A stretch of DNA of 64,000 nucleotides from an uncultured Coriobacteriales bacterium. Lineage in GTDB: Bacteria > Actinomycetota > Coriobacteriia > Coriobacteriales > UMGS124. The DNA lies in assembly GCA_934654475.1 (NCBI GenBank), contig CAKUFZ010000009.1:5640-69639 (forward strand). The letters run 5' to 3'. Below are positions 1-7,839 of the stretch, piece by piece (positions within the stretch are counted from its first letter, which is position 1; the number at the start of each line of letters is the position of its first letter). A model generated the notes under the pieces. That model was given only the letters and a program-made list of their open reading frames with translations. It did no database searches and had not been told where the DNA came from. The translations under genes and the position numbers were made by a program.

Positions 1-252
1 GTCACTCAGGCCGTCATACTCCGGCGGCTCGCTGTCGTCTGGCGCCTCGGTACGTGAGCAGCCAGCGGGGATGATGTCGCCCGCCAGCTGTGCCGCGGTG
101 TCCGCCGCGTCGCCTACCAGCTGTGCGGCGGCGTCAGACACGTCGTCTGCCAGGCGTTGCGCCGTCTGGCCAATGCGGGGCAGCTCATCGGGTGCAGCGA
201 GCGTGAAGCCCAGTGCGATTGCTGCTGCCAGTACGAGAGGCCAGGGGCGCAT
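1..252 (-). CDS. Small exported or membrane-anchored protein, C-terminus cut by window edge
   Basis: I do not recognise this protein. It reads from an ATG at 252, seven bases after the etfA stop, and runs off the window edge after 84 codons. The first 20 residues (MRPWPLVLAAAIALGFTLAA) form a signal peptide or anchor. The next stretch is amphipathic and rich in Ala, Asp and Gln, with repeated DxAAQL-type steps, suggesting a coiled helix. The upstream ribosome site is weak (AGG). It is placed as the last visible gene of the lactate dehydrogenase operon, but nothing in its sequence ties it to lactate. It could instead be an unrelated small envelope protein. Confidence 0.55.
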   Translation of the reverse strand, partial: MRPWPLVLAAAIALGFTLAAPDELPRIGQTAQRLADDVSDAAAQLVGDAADTAAQLAGDIIPAGCSRTEAPDDSEPPEYDGLSD

Positions 253-259
253 GATTGAG

Positions 260-1450
260 TTACCTGTTCTCGAGGCGCGAGACGAGGTCGCGCAGGATTT
301 CGACGCAGTCGCCCACCACACTGTAGGTGGCATGCCCGAAGATGGGCGCCTCCGGGTCGGAGTTGATTGCGACGACGCACTGCGCCCCGCCGATGCCGGC
401 CAGGTGCTGGATGGCACCTGAGACGCCCACGCTCACGAGGAGCCTGGGGGCCACCGACACGCCGGTCTGGCCCACCTGGTGGGGGTATTCGAGCCAACCC
501 TGCTCAACCAAGGGGCGCGAACAGCCGAGTTTGGCACCGATAAGCTCGGCGAGCCTGCTTGCAAGCGCCAGGTTCTTCTTGGCGCCGATGCCGCGACCCA
601 CCACGACGAGCACCTCGGCGTCGGCGACCGAGTCGTCCTGCGGTGCGGCGAGGCGTTCGAGCACTTCGACATGAGATGTCGCCTCGGCAGGCACGCCCAC
701 CTGCTCGATTGTCGCGGTGCGCTCAGGGTCGACGGCGGGCGCCGCGAGCACGCCAGGGCGCACCGTCGCCATCTGGGGGCGGGCGTCGGGGCACACGATG
801 GTCGCCATGAGGTTGCCGCCGAACGTGGGTCGGGTCTGCTGCAGCAGGCGCGTCTCGGGGTCGATGGCAAGGCCGGTGCAGTCTGCCGTGAGCCCGCACC
901 TCACGTGTGCCGCCACGCACGGGGCAAGCTCACGGCCGAAGGCGGTGGCCCCGAACAGGACGATCTCGGGGGAGCGCGTCTCGATGAGGTCAACCATCCA
1001 GGTGGCGAAAGGCTCGCATGCCCCATCTGCCAGGCGCTTGTCGCTTGCCACGAGTACCTGGTCGGCCCCGGCTCCCGCAAGCAGCTGTGCCTGTCCCTCA
1101 AGCGTCTCCTGGCCTGCGTCGCTTCCCAACACGGCCACGACGCTGCAACCGAGGTCATCGGCCAGGCCGCGGGCGGCGCCCACGAGCTCGAAGGCGACGG
1201 GCAACGCCTGCCCGTCGGCGGCTTGGGCAAACACCCATACGTCCTGGCATGCTTTCGCGTCGTCTTGCGCGGGCTCGCGCACGATCTCGATGGCGTCGAA
1301 GGGGCAGGCGTCCACGCACATGCCGCACAGCACGCAGGCGTCGTTCACGCGCGCGAGCCTGCCGTCCATCTGAAGCGCCCCCGAGGCGCATGTCCTCACG
1401 CACCGGCCGCAACCGCGGCAAGCCTGTGCGTCGATAACGAGTCCCGTCAC
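260..1450 (-). CDS. etfA: Electron transfer flavoprotein alpha subunit with N-terminal ferredoxin domain (LctC-type)
   Basis: This is the FAD-binding alpha subunit of an Etf, fused at its N-terminus to a two-cluster ferredoxin. CxxCxxCxxxC motifs lie at Cys 11/14/17/21 and 39/42/45/49. The Etf alpha core follows, and the C-terminal FAD domain has VGRGIG near residue 280, HQVGQTG and SVGVSGAIQH. The length of 396 fits ferredoxin-extended Etf alpha; plain EtfA is about 320. In Acetobacterium woodii the same arrangement (LctC) drives NAD-dependent lactate oxidation at the expense of reduced ferredoxin. The start overlaps the etfB stop by four bases, and the dehydrogenase gene lies two genes upstream. 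The subunit role is clear; the lactate assignment is inferred from context. Confidence 0.93.
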   Translation of the reverse strand: MTGLVIDAQACRGCGRCVRTCASGALQMDGRLARVNDACVLCGMCVDACPFDAIEIVREPAQDDAKACQDVWVFAQAADGQALPVAFELVGAARGLADDLGCSVVAVLGSDAGQETLEGQAQLLAGAGADQVLVASDKRLADGACEPFATWMVDLIETRSPEIVLFGATAFGRELAPCVAAHVRCGLTADCTGLAIDPETRLLQQTRPTFGGNLMATIVCPDARPQMATVRPGVLAAPAVDPERTATIEQVGVPAEATSHVEVLERLAAPQDDSVADAEVLVVVGRGIGAKKNLALASRLAELIGAKLGCSRPLVEQGWLEYPHQVGQTGVSVAPRLLVSVGVSGAIQHLAGIGGAQCVVAINSDPEAPIFGHATYSVVGDCVEILRDLVSRLENR

Positions 1451-2241
1451 AGTCCCATCTCCTCAAACATCTCGGCGAGCTTGACCGCCTGCTGGGATGC
1501 GTCGCCCTCCACGGGCGTGCAGCCGCCCAACCTCTCAGGGGTGAACGAGCGCACGACTTGCGTGGGCGACCCTGCAAGGCCGATGCGCGCGGGGTCGGCG
1601 TCCACTGCCTGGGCGTTGCGCACCTCCACCGGTCCCTCGCAGCTCCAACGCACCCCGGAGATGCTCGGCATGCGCGGCGTGCACACGTCCTTGGCGACGG
1701 TGATGACGCAGGGCAGGTCCACGCGCACGATCGCCTCTCCGGCGTCGGTCGCGAGGCGAAGGGTCAGTTCCTGCTCGTCGGCCGCCACGACCTCCAGGAC
1801 GTCGGTCACGCAGGGAACGCCGAGGACGCAAGCAAGCTCGGGGCCGATTTGGGCGGTGTCGCCGTCCACGGCCATTTTGCCACATATGACCAGGTCGGTG
1901 TGCCAGCCGTTCTTGGTCAGGTCGGCCAGGCCGCACGACAGGGAATACGAGGTGGCGAGCGTGTCGGCCCCCGCGAAGGCGCGGTCGGAGAGCAGAAGGC
2001 CCTGGTCGGCCCCGCGGGCCAGGCAGTCGCGCAGTAGCCGCTCGGTGTCGGGGATGCCCATGGACAGGGCGCACACGCGCCCGCCCAGCTGCTCCTTCAG
2101 GCGCACGGCGACTTCGAGGGCGGTCTGGTCAAAGGGGTTGACGACGCTCTGGCGCCCGTCGCGTACGAGCGTGTTGGTCACGGGGTCCATCTTCACCTCG
2201 GTGGTGGAGGGGACCGCCTTGATGCAAACGACGGTGTTCAT
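1447..2241 (-). CDS. etfB: Electron transfer flavoprotein beta subunit (LctB-type)
   Basis: EtfB pairs with the alpha subunit and, in bifurcating Etfs, carries the FAD that contacts NAD. The 264-residue protein shows the family start (MNTVVCIKAVPSTTEVK), the NPFDQTALE segment near residue 39, the ICGKMAVDGDTAQIGPELA nucleotide-binding stretch near residue 120, and the TPRMPSISG segment near residue 190. It starts three bases after the stop of the FAD-linked dehydrogenase gene and overlaps etfA by four bases, so the three are almost certainly co-translated. The order here is dehydrogenase, beta, alpha, whereas A. woodii has beta, alpha, dehydrogenase. The subunit identity is firm. Confidence 0.94.
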   Translation of the reverse strand: MNTVVCIKAVPSTTEVKMDPVTNTLVRDGRQSVVNPFDQTALEVAVRLKEQLGGRVCALSMGIPDTERLLRDCLARGADQGLLLSDRAFAGADTLATSYSLSCGLADLTKNGWHTDLVICGKMAVDGDTAQIGPELACVLGVPCVTDVLEVVAADEQELTLRLATDAGEAIVRVDLPCVITVAKDVCTPRMPSISGVRWSCEGPVEVRNAQAVDADPARIGLAGSPTQVVRSFTPERLGGCTPVEGDASQQAVKLAEMFEEMGL

Positions 2242-2244
2242 CGC

Positions 2245-3915
2245 TTATTCCTGCCTTTCGGGGGCACGGTCCTGCCCGTCGCGGGCGGCTGCGGCATGGG
2301 CGGCGACCTCGGCGTCGAGCACGTCGGTCCCAAAGAGGTTGCCCTGCCCCAGGATGCCGCGGGGGTCGAGGGCGACCTTGGCGCGCGCCATCTCGTGGAT
2401 GGCCTGCGTGCCGTACATGACCTCGAGGAAGTCGCGCTTGATCTTGCCCACGCCGTGCTCGGCCGAGACGGCGCCGCCCATGCGGGTGACCTCTCCGGCC
2501 CACGACTTGAAGAGCTCCTTGCCGCGCGCATAGTCGGCTGCGTCGCGCGGAAGCACGTTGACATGCAGGTGGTTGTTGCCGATGTGGCCCCACACGGCGC
2601 TCTCCAGGCCTGCCTCGGCCAGGGTGGTGCGGTACATCTGCACGACCTCGTGCAGGCATGCGTCGGGCACGGACATGTCGCTTCCGAGTTTGGTGATGGT
2701 GGGGTCGGTCTTGCGGCGCTCGTCGATGAGCATGTTCACGCTCTCGGGCACCGCGTGGCGGAAGAAGCGCTGCGCCTCGCGGTCGAGGTCGGTGCGGGCA
2801 ACCCAGGTGCGCGACTCGTCGGCGCCCACCTGTTCCATGAGGTCGGCGATCTCCCAAAGCTCCTCGTAGGCCTTGTCCTCGCTTTGGCAGACGAGCTCGA
2901 CGAAGATGCAGCAGCGGGCCCCCTCGGGCGTGACGGGAAGGGTCGCGAAGGCGCGCGAGGTGGTGCGCTGGTGTGCCAGTATCGCCAGGGCCGCCTCGTC
3001 GAAGAACTCCATGGCGCTGGCGCAGGTGATGCGCTCGCGGGCGGCGCAGGTGAAGTCCATGGCCTGCTGCTCCTGCTCAAAGAAGCAGCTCACGCCCCAC
3101 GTCACGGCAGGGGCTGCCAGAAGCTCGAGCTCAATCTCGCAGATGACGCCCAGGGTGCCGTCGCTGCCCACGAACAGGTCGACCGCGTCCATGCCGGGCG
3201 CGGCGTAGTAGCCCGAGGCGTTCTTCACGGAAGGCATGGTGTAGGAGGGCACGGGGACATCGATGCGGCCGCCCTGCTCGGTCGTGAGGCTGAGGACGCC
3301 GTTATGCTCCTTGACCTGCCCGCGTGTGAGGGCGAGCGTCTGGCCGTCGGCCAGCACGACGCGAAGGGCGCTCACATGGGGCCTCACCGCGCCGTAGCGG
3401 TAGGAGCGCGCGCCGCTGGCGTTGCAGGCCACCATGCCGCCGATCGTCGCGGACACCTCGGTGGGGTCGGTGGGGAAGAAGACTTCCGGACCCTCCTGGA
3501 AGGCTTGCCAGGCGGCCATCGACGCGTCGTCGAAGCCCGCGCAGGGGATGTTCTTGTCGGCAAGGTCGCTGCGCAGCTGCGACAGGACCAGGCCGGGTTG
3601 CACGCGGACGAAGAGCCTGGTGGCGCCCCGGCCGTCGTCGCAGGCGCGCATGCCCAGGTAGGCGTTCATTTTCGAAAGGTTCATGACGTGCCCGCTTGCC
3701 GGAACCGCGCCGGCGGCGAGGCCCGTGCGACCGCCCTGCACGCATACCGGCGTGCACGTGCCGCGCTCCTCGTCGAGGCCGGCAAGCTCGGCAAGCACCT
3801 GTCGAACGTCGTCGGTCGTGCGAGGAAACGAGATCGTGTCGGCGTGCCCGCAGCTGCGAGACTCGTCCTTTAGATATTCACCGAACTCCAAGGTGAGCTG
3901 TTGAATCTTTGTCAT
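2245..3915 (-). CDS. lctD: FAD-linked lactate/2-hydroxyacid dehydrogenase (GlcD/LctD family)
   Basis: This flavoprotein oxidises a 2-hydroxyacid, most likely lactate, to the 2-oxoacid and passes electrons to the Etf encoded next to it. The N-terminal half has the PCMH-type FAD fold, with QGGRTGLAAG near residue 60 and a PTDPTEVSATIGGMVACNASG segment near residue 150 (first 20 residues PTDPTEVSATIGGMVACNAS). The C-terminal half is the FAD-oxidase domain, with GHIGNNHLHVNVLPR and the conserved EHGVGK near residue 484. At 556 residues it is longer than the usual 460-480; the extra length lies partly in the cap region and in a charged C-terminal tail. It is the first gene of the operon. Glycolate or 2-hydroxyglutarate are possible alternative substrates. 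Confidence 0.88.
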   Translation of the reverse strand: MTKIQQLTLEFGEYLKDESRSCGHADTISFPRTTDDVRQVLAELAGLDEERGTCTPVCVQGGRTGLAAGAVPASGHVMNLSKMNAYLGMRACDDGRGATRLFVRVQPGLVLSQLRSDLADKNIPCAGFDDASMAAWQAFQEGPEVFFPTDPTEVSATIGGMVACNASGARSYRYGAVRPHVSALRVVLADGQTLALTRGQVKEHNGVLSLTTEQGGRIDVPVPSYTMPSVKNASGYYAAPGMDAVDLFVGSDGTLGVICEIELELLAAPAVTWGVSCFFEQEQQAMDFTCAARERITCASAMEFFDEAALAILAHQRTTSRAFATLPVTPEGARCCIFVELVCQSEDKAYEELWEIADLMEQVGADESRTWVARTDLDREAQRFFRHAVPESVNMLIDERRKTDPTITKLGSDMSVPDACLHEVVQMYRTTLAEAGLESAVWGHIGNNHLHVNVLPRDAADYARGKELFKSWAGEVTRMGGAVSAEHGVGKIKRDFLEVMYGTQAIHEMARAKVALDPRGILGQGNLFGTDVLDAEVAAHAAAARDGQDRAPERQE

Positions 3916-4113
3916 GGCGCCCTTTCGGTCAAATCCAGCGCTGTACGAGGGCCATTATCCGCGCCTGCCGGCGTCGTGCCCGTGCGCGGCCCGTGTTTTT
4001 AGGCCAACGTACTTTTTGCGCGGCATCCTTTACGTTTCGGAAACAATAGCCTCCCACCGCTCGCCGCTTTTAAGGGAAAAATTGCAAACCGCAGAGATGA
4101 TTTTCAGCCTTTT

Positions 4114-4141
4114 TTGATTGAATAGGCAGGTGAAGTATGGC
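4114..4141 (+). promoter_or_regulatory. Candidate mihF promoter in the divergent 3916-4197 spacer
   Basis: TTGATT (4114-4119) and TATGGC (4136-4141) are separated by 16 bases and lie about 57 bases before the mihF start. The spacer between lctD and mihF is AT-richer than its surroundings and must also hold the lctD promoter on the minus strand, for which I see no clear match. Confidence 0.4.
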
Positions 4142-4197
4142 ATGCTATGTCCGCTTCTAGAGCAATCCGCAACCTTTGCACCCCAAGGGAGTTTGTT

Positions 4198-4518
4198 ATG
4201 ACCAAGAGCAACGTCCCCAACCTCACCACCGCCCAGCGCGCCGAGGCTCTCGCCAAGGCGGCTCAGGCCCGTCACGATCGCGCCCAGCTGCGCGACGATA
4301 TCAAGGCCGGCAAGGTCTCCATCGCCGACGTTCTCGAGATGGACAACGACATCGCCAAGCGCATGAAGGTCTCCGCCCTCATCGAGTCTGTTCCGGGCTT
4401 CGGCGTGGCCAAGACCGTCAAGCTCATGGAGGAGCTCGGCATTTCCGAGTCCCGTCGCGTTCAGGGTCTGGGCGTGCGTCAGCGCGAGCAGCTCATCGAG
4501 CGCCTCGGCGACCGCTAA
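4198..4518 (+). CDS. mihF: Actinobacterial integration host factor (mIHF)
   Basis: This is a small basic nucleoid protein that binds and bends DNA; the actinobacterial form is unrelated to the IHF/HU fold of proteobacteria. The 106 residues show the family pattern: a helical N-terminus with repeated Ala and charged residues, then KMKVSALIESVPG-like MKVSALIESVPGFGVAKTVK around residue 60, and LGISESRRVQGLGVRQRE near residue 82, which is the helix-two-turn-helix DNA-binding part. The start at 4198 is chosen because AAGGGAG precedes it and it gives the normal family length; an in-frame upstream start at 4147 would add 17 residues without a ribosome site. It has its own terminator and sits before the 2-oxoacid oxidoreductase operon. 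Confidence 0.92.
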   Translation: MTKSNVPNLTTAQRAEALAKAAQARHDRAQLRDDIKAGKVSIADVLEMDNDIAKRMKVSALIESVPGFGVAKTVKLMEELGISESRRVQGLGVRQREQLIERLGDR

Positions 4519-4553
4519 TCTTTTGATGCGCTAACCAGCAATTGTGTACCGAA

Positions 4554-4585
4554 GGGCCGCCCGCCATGATGCGGGCGGCCCTTTT
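4554..4585 (+). terminator. Rho-independent terminator after mihF
   Basis: A perfect 11-bp stem (GGGCCGCCCGC / GCGGGCGGCCC) with a six-base loop is followed by TTTT. Confidence 0.9.
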
Positions 4586-4625
4586 ATCATAGCCAGGACC
4601 TGGCTAGGGAGAGGAGAGGAGAGAC

Positions 4626-5198
4626 ATGTCCCAGTTGACCGAGATTCGCTGGCATGCGCGCGCCGGCCAGGGTGCCGTCACTGCAGCCCAGCTCGTTGCT
4701 GAGATTGCCATGGGCAACGGCCGCTACATGCAGGCCATGCCCGAGTTCGGCCCGGAGCGCACGGGCGCGCCCCTCAAGGCGTACACGCGCCTTGCCGATG
4801 AGCCCATCGAGATTCACAACAACGTGGTGAACCCCGACATCGTGGTCGTCATGGACACCACCCTTCTGGGGCAGGTCGACGTGCTCGAAGGCATGAACCC
4901 CGAGGGCACCGTCATCGTCAACACGCGCAAGAGCCCCGACGAGATCCGCGCGGCCCTCAACGTGCCTGCCGGTATCACGGTGGCCTGCGTCGACGCCACC
5001 CAGATCGCGCTCGACACCATCGGTCGCAACATCCCCAACACGCCGCTCGTCGCCGCCATGGCGCGCGTGTGTGGGGTCATGACGCTGGACAACGTGCTCG
5101 CCCACATCGAGCGCGAGTTCTCCAAGAAGTTCAACGCCAAGGTCGTTGCCGGCAACCTGGACAGCGTTCGCCGCGCCTATGAGGAGGTCGTCTTCTAA
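4626..5198 (+). CDS. porG: 2-oxoacid:ferredoxin oxidoreductase, gamma subunit
   Basis: This is the gamma subunit of a four-gene, CoA-acylating 2-oxoacid:ferredoxin oxidoreductase, which oxidises pyruvate or a related 2-oxoacid and reduces ferredoxin. The 190 residues carry the family signature RWHARAGQGAVTAAQL near residue 8 and the FGPERTGAPLKAYTR segment near residue 40. A strong ribosome site (GAGAGGAGAG) precedes the start. The stop codon shares one base with the start of the delta subunit. The gene follows the mihF terminator by only 40 bases, so either a promoter lies in that gap or the operon depends partly on readthrough. The substrate cannot be set from sequence alone; pyruvate is the default for the gamma-delta-alpha-beta order. 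Confidence 0.92.
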   Translation: MSQLTEIRWHARAGQGAVTAAQLVAEIAMGNGRYMQAMPEFGPERTGAPLKAYTRLADEPIEIHNNVVNPDIVVVMDTTLLGQVDVLEGMNPEGTVIVNTRKSPDEIRAALNVPAGITVACVDATQIALDTIGRNIPNTPLVAAMARVCGVMTLDNVLAHIEREFSKKFNAKVVAGNLDSVRRAYEEVVF

Positions 5199-5524
5199 TG
5201 AGCTGGGACATTTCCTCGTATGATTCCTGGAAGTATGACGAGATTCCGCTGGGCTGCGTGGCCCCCGAGCCCGGCACGTCGCGCCTCGTGCAGACGGGCG
5301 GCTGGCGCACCGACCGCCCCGTGTGGGACGCTTCCGCGTGCAAGAACTGCCTGATCTGCTGGGTGTACTGCCCCGACGCCTCCATCGAGGTCAAGGACGG
5401 CCAGATGACGGGCATCGACTACGAGCACTGCAAGGGCTGCGGCGTGTGCGCCCGCGAGTGCAAGTTCGGTGCCATCTCCATGGTCAACGAGCAGGACGCG
5501 AAGCAAAGCGAGGTGCAGGCATAA
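5198..5524 (+). CDS. porD: 2-oxoacid:ferredoxin oxidoreductase, delta (ferredoxin) subunit
   Basis: This 108-residue subunit is a two-[4Fe-4S] ferredoxin that carries electrons from the thiamine-diphosphate site to soluble ferredoxin. Both cluster motifs are visible: CKNCLICWVYCPD near residue 46 and CKGCGVCARECKF near residue 76. The N-terminal 40 residues are a lead-in typical of PorD. Its start overlaps the gamma stop by one base (TAATG) and its stop overlaps the alpha start by one base (TAATG), which indicates tight translational coupling. Confidence 0.93.
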   Translation: MSWDISSYDSWKYDEIPLGCVAPEPGTSRLVQTGGWRTDRPVWDASACKNCLICWVYCPDASIEVKDGQMTGIDYEHCKGCGVCARECKFGAISMVNEQDAKQSEVQA

Positions 5525-6696
5525 TGGCAACCCAGACCGTCTTGGCAGCATCCGGCGACATCATGGTCGCCAACGCGCTGCGCCAGGCTGAGCCCGACGT
5601 CATGGCGGCGTACCCCATCACGCCCCAGACCATCATCGTCGAGGAGTTCGACAAGTTCGTGGCCGACGGCCGCGTGCACACCGAGTACGTCAACGTCGAG
5701 AGCGAGCACTCGGCCATGAGCGCCACCATCGGTGCTTCTGCTGCCGGTTCGCGCGCCGTGACCGCGACCTCCTCGCAGGGCCTTGCGCTCATGTACGAGG
5801 AGCTGCCCATCGCCGCCGGCATGCGCCTGCCCATCGTCATGGCCAACGTCAACCGCACCATCTCGGCGCCCATCAACATCCACGCCGACCACTCCGACAT
5901 CATGGGCGTGCGCGACGCCGGCTGGATCGTGATGTTTGCCGAGAACGCCCAGGAGGCCTACGACAACACGGTGTGCGCCTTCCGCATCGCTGAGAACCCC
6001 CAGGTCATGCTGCCTGTTCTCACCACGCTCGACGGCTTCACCACGAGCCACGCCTACGAGCGCTGCGAGCTCATGGACGACGCCACGGTGGCGGAGTTCG
6101 TGGGCACCTACGAGGCGCCCTACGGCCTGCTCACCTCTGCGCAGCCCATCGCGCACGGCAACTACGCCAACGGCACCATCGTCATGGAGTCCAAGCTGGC
6201 ATGCCGCCGCGCCCAGGACGCCGCCAAGCCCGTCATCGACGAGGTGTTCGCCGCCTGGTCGCAGATCTGCGGCCGTGAGATGGCCTGCGTGCACACCTAC
6301 GGCATGGAGGACGCCGAGCGCGCCATCGTCATCATCGGCTCGGCTGCCGGCACCGTGCGTCACGTGGCCCGTCAGCTGCGCGCCGAGGGCGAGCGCGTGG
6401 GCGTCGTGAACATCCGCGTGTTCAGGCCCTTCCCCGCTGAGCAGATCGTCGAGGCCCTCAAGGGCTGCTCGGCGGTGGCCGTGCTCGACCGTTCCGAGTC
6501 GTTCGGCGGTGTGGGCGGCCCCGTTGCCGCCGAGGTGAAGGCCTCCATGTACGACGCGGGTCTCACCGTGCCCGTGCGCGCCTACATGTATGGCCTGGGC
6601 GGCGCCGACCTCACCTGCCAGATCGTGCGCGACATCTACAACGAGCTCAAGGATCCCGCAAGCCTGCCCAGCCTCACCTACAAGGGCAACCGCTAA
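5524..6696 (+). CDS. porA: 2-oxoacid:ferredoxin oxidoreductase, alpha subunit
   Basis: The alpha subunit supplies the pyrimidine-binding part of the thiamine diphosphate site. The N-terminus contains the YPITPQT motif near residue 26 and a VNVESEHSAMSATIGASAAG segment (20 residues) near residue 56; the C-terminal Rossmann-like domain II carries the RVFRPFPAEQI and LDRSESFGGVGGP segments. The 390-residue length is normal for PorA. The start at 5524 is preferred over longer in-frame options because it forms the TAATG junction with the delta gene and gives the normal family N-terminus. The likely substrate is pyruvate; a branched-chain 2-oxoacid cannot be excluded. Confidence 0.93.
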   Translation: MATQTVLAASGDIMVANALRQAEPDVMAAYPITPQTIIVEEFDKFVADGRVHTEYVNVESEHSAMSATIGASAAGSRAVTATSSQGLALMYEELPIAAGMRLPIVMANVNRTISAPINIHADHSDIMGVRDAGWIVMFAENAQEAYDNTVCAFRIAENPQVMLPVLTTLDGFTTSHAYERCELMDDATVAEFVGTYEAPYGLLTSAQPIAHGNYANGTIVMESKLACRRAQDAAKPVIDEVFAAWSQICGREMACVHTYGMEDAERAIVIIGSAAGTVRHVARQLRAEGERVGVVNIRVFRPFPAEQIVEALKGCSAVAVLDRSESFGGVGGPVAAEVKASMYDAGLTVPVRAYMYGLGGADLTCQIVRDIYNELKDPASLPSLTYKGNR

Positions 6697-6712
6697 GAAA
6701 GGAGGACCTGCG

Positions 6713-7660
6713 ATGGCCAACCTCAAGCAACTCTCCGAGCTTCCCAGCCGTCTGGCCCCGGGTCACCGCCTGTGCGGTGGCTGCGGCGCCTCCATCGCCG
6801 TCCGTCAGGTGCTCATGGGTGCCGGCGACACGCCTGTCGTCGTCTCCAGCGCCACGGGATGCCTGGAGGTCTCCACGACGGTCTATCCGTACAACTCTTG
6901 GGATGTCCCCTTCATCCACAACGCCTTCGAGAACTCCGCCGCGACCCTGTCGGGCGTCGAGGCCGCTTTCAAGGCCCTCAAGCGCGCCGGCAAGATCGAC
7001 CCCGACAAGAAGGTCAAGTTCATCGCCTTCGGTGGCGACGGCGGCACCTACGACATCGGCCTGCAGTCGCTGTCGGGCGCCATGGAGCGCGGCCACGACA
7101 TGGTGTACGTGTGCTACGACAACGGCGCGTACATGAACACGGGCATCCAGCGCTCCGGCGCCACCCCCTACGGCGCCTGGACCACCACCTCCGAGGTGGG
7201 CTCGTGCGGCCTGGGCAAGATGCAGCGTCGCAAGGACCTCACGTCCATCCTCGCCGCGCACCACATCCCCTATATCGCACAGGCTTCCGTCAGCCACTGG
7301 CAAGACCTCGTGCGCAAGGCGGAGAAGGCCATCAACACCGACGGCCCCGCGTTCATCAACGTGCTCGCTCCCTGCCCCCGTGGCTGGCGCATCCCCTTCG
7401 ACATGACCGTGGAGATTGCGCGTCTGGGCGTGGAGACCAACTTCTGGCCGCTCTTCGAGGTGGAGAACGGCGTGTGGAGCCTCACCGAGCAGCGCCGCGT
7501 GAAGCCGGTCGAGGAGTTCCTCAAGCCTCAGGGCCGCTTCAAGCACATGTTCAAGCCGGGCAACGAGTGGATGGTCGCCGAGTGCCAGGCCCAGGCCGAC
7601 GCCAACCTGGCATACCTGCGCGCCATGGTGAAGGGCACGCAGCCCCAGGCGCAGGAGTAA
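6713..7660 (+). CDS. porB: 2-oxoacid:ferredoxin oxidoreductase, beta subunit (TPP-binding)
   Basis: The beta subunit binds the diphosphate of thiamine diphosphate and a [4Fe-4S] cluster. Cluster ligands are Cys 21, Cys 24, Cys 50 and the Cys of APCPRGW near residue 221. The TPP-binding motif is GGDGGTYDIGLQSLSGA near residue 106, ending in the CYDNGAYMNTG segment. The 315-residue length is normal. The start at 6713 follows AAAGGAGGACCTGCG, an excellent ribosome site, 16 bases after the alpha stop. It is the last gene of the operon and is followed by a terminator. Confidence 0.94.
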   Translation: MANLKQLSELPSRLAPGHRLCGGCGASIAVRQVLMGAGDTPVVVSSATGCLEVSTTVYPYNSWDVPFIHNAFENSAATLSGVEAAFKALKRAGKIDPDKKVKFIAFGGDGGTYDIGLQSLSGAMERGHDMVYVCYDNGAYMNTGIQRSGATPYGAWTTTSEVGSCGLGKMQRRKDLTSILAAHHIPYIAQASVSHWQDLVRKAEKAINTDGPAFINVLAPCPRGWRIPFDMTVEIARLGVETNFWPLFEVENGVWSLTEQRRVKPVEEFLKPQGRFKHMFKPGNEWMVAECQAQADANLAYLRAMVKGTQPQAQE

Positions 7661-7691
7661 CTGCGCGCCTGCGTTAAGACTAGTGATTTTT

Positions 7692-7731
7692 AGGCGGGAA
7701 CCTGCGGTTTTGCGTGGGTTCCCGCCTTTTT
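7692..7731 (+). terminator. Terminator after the por operon
   Basis: An 11-bp perfect stem (AGGCGGGAACC / GGTTCCCGCCT) is followed by a T run. Confidence 0.9.
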
Positions 7732-7839
7732 GTGTGCTTGGATAGAAGGGTGCCCGGCGGGGTGCACGGTGCGAACCCCGGGGCACTGCAGGGGCGGGCC
7801 TTGCGGGTTTGTTGGGACACGAAGGGTTGGAGGCACGAC

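Noticed and set aside
479..2533. A very long open frame opposite to the Etf genes
   Set aside because: It runs antisense to three confident genes with normal families. GC-rich genes produce long open antisense frames; no ribosome site or family pattern supports it.
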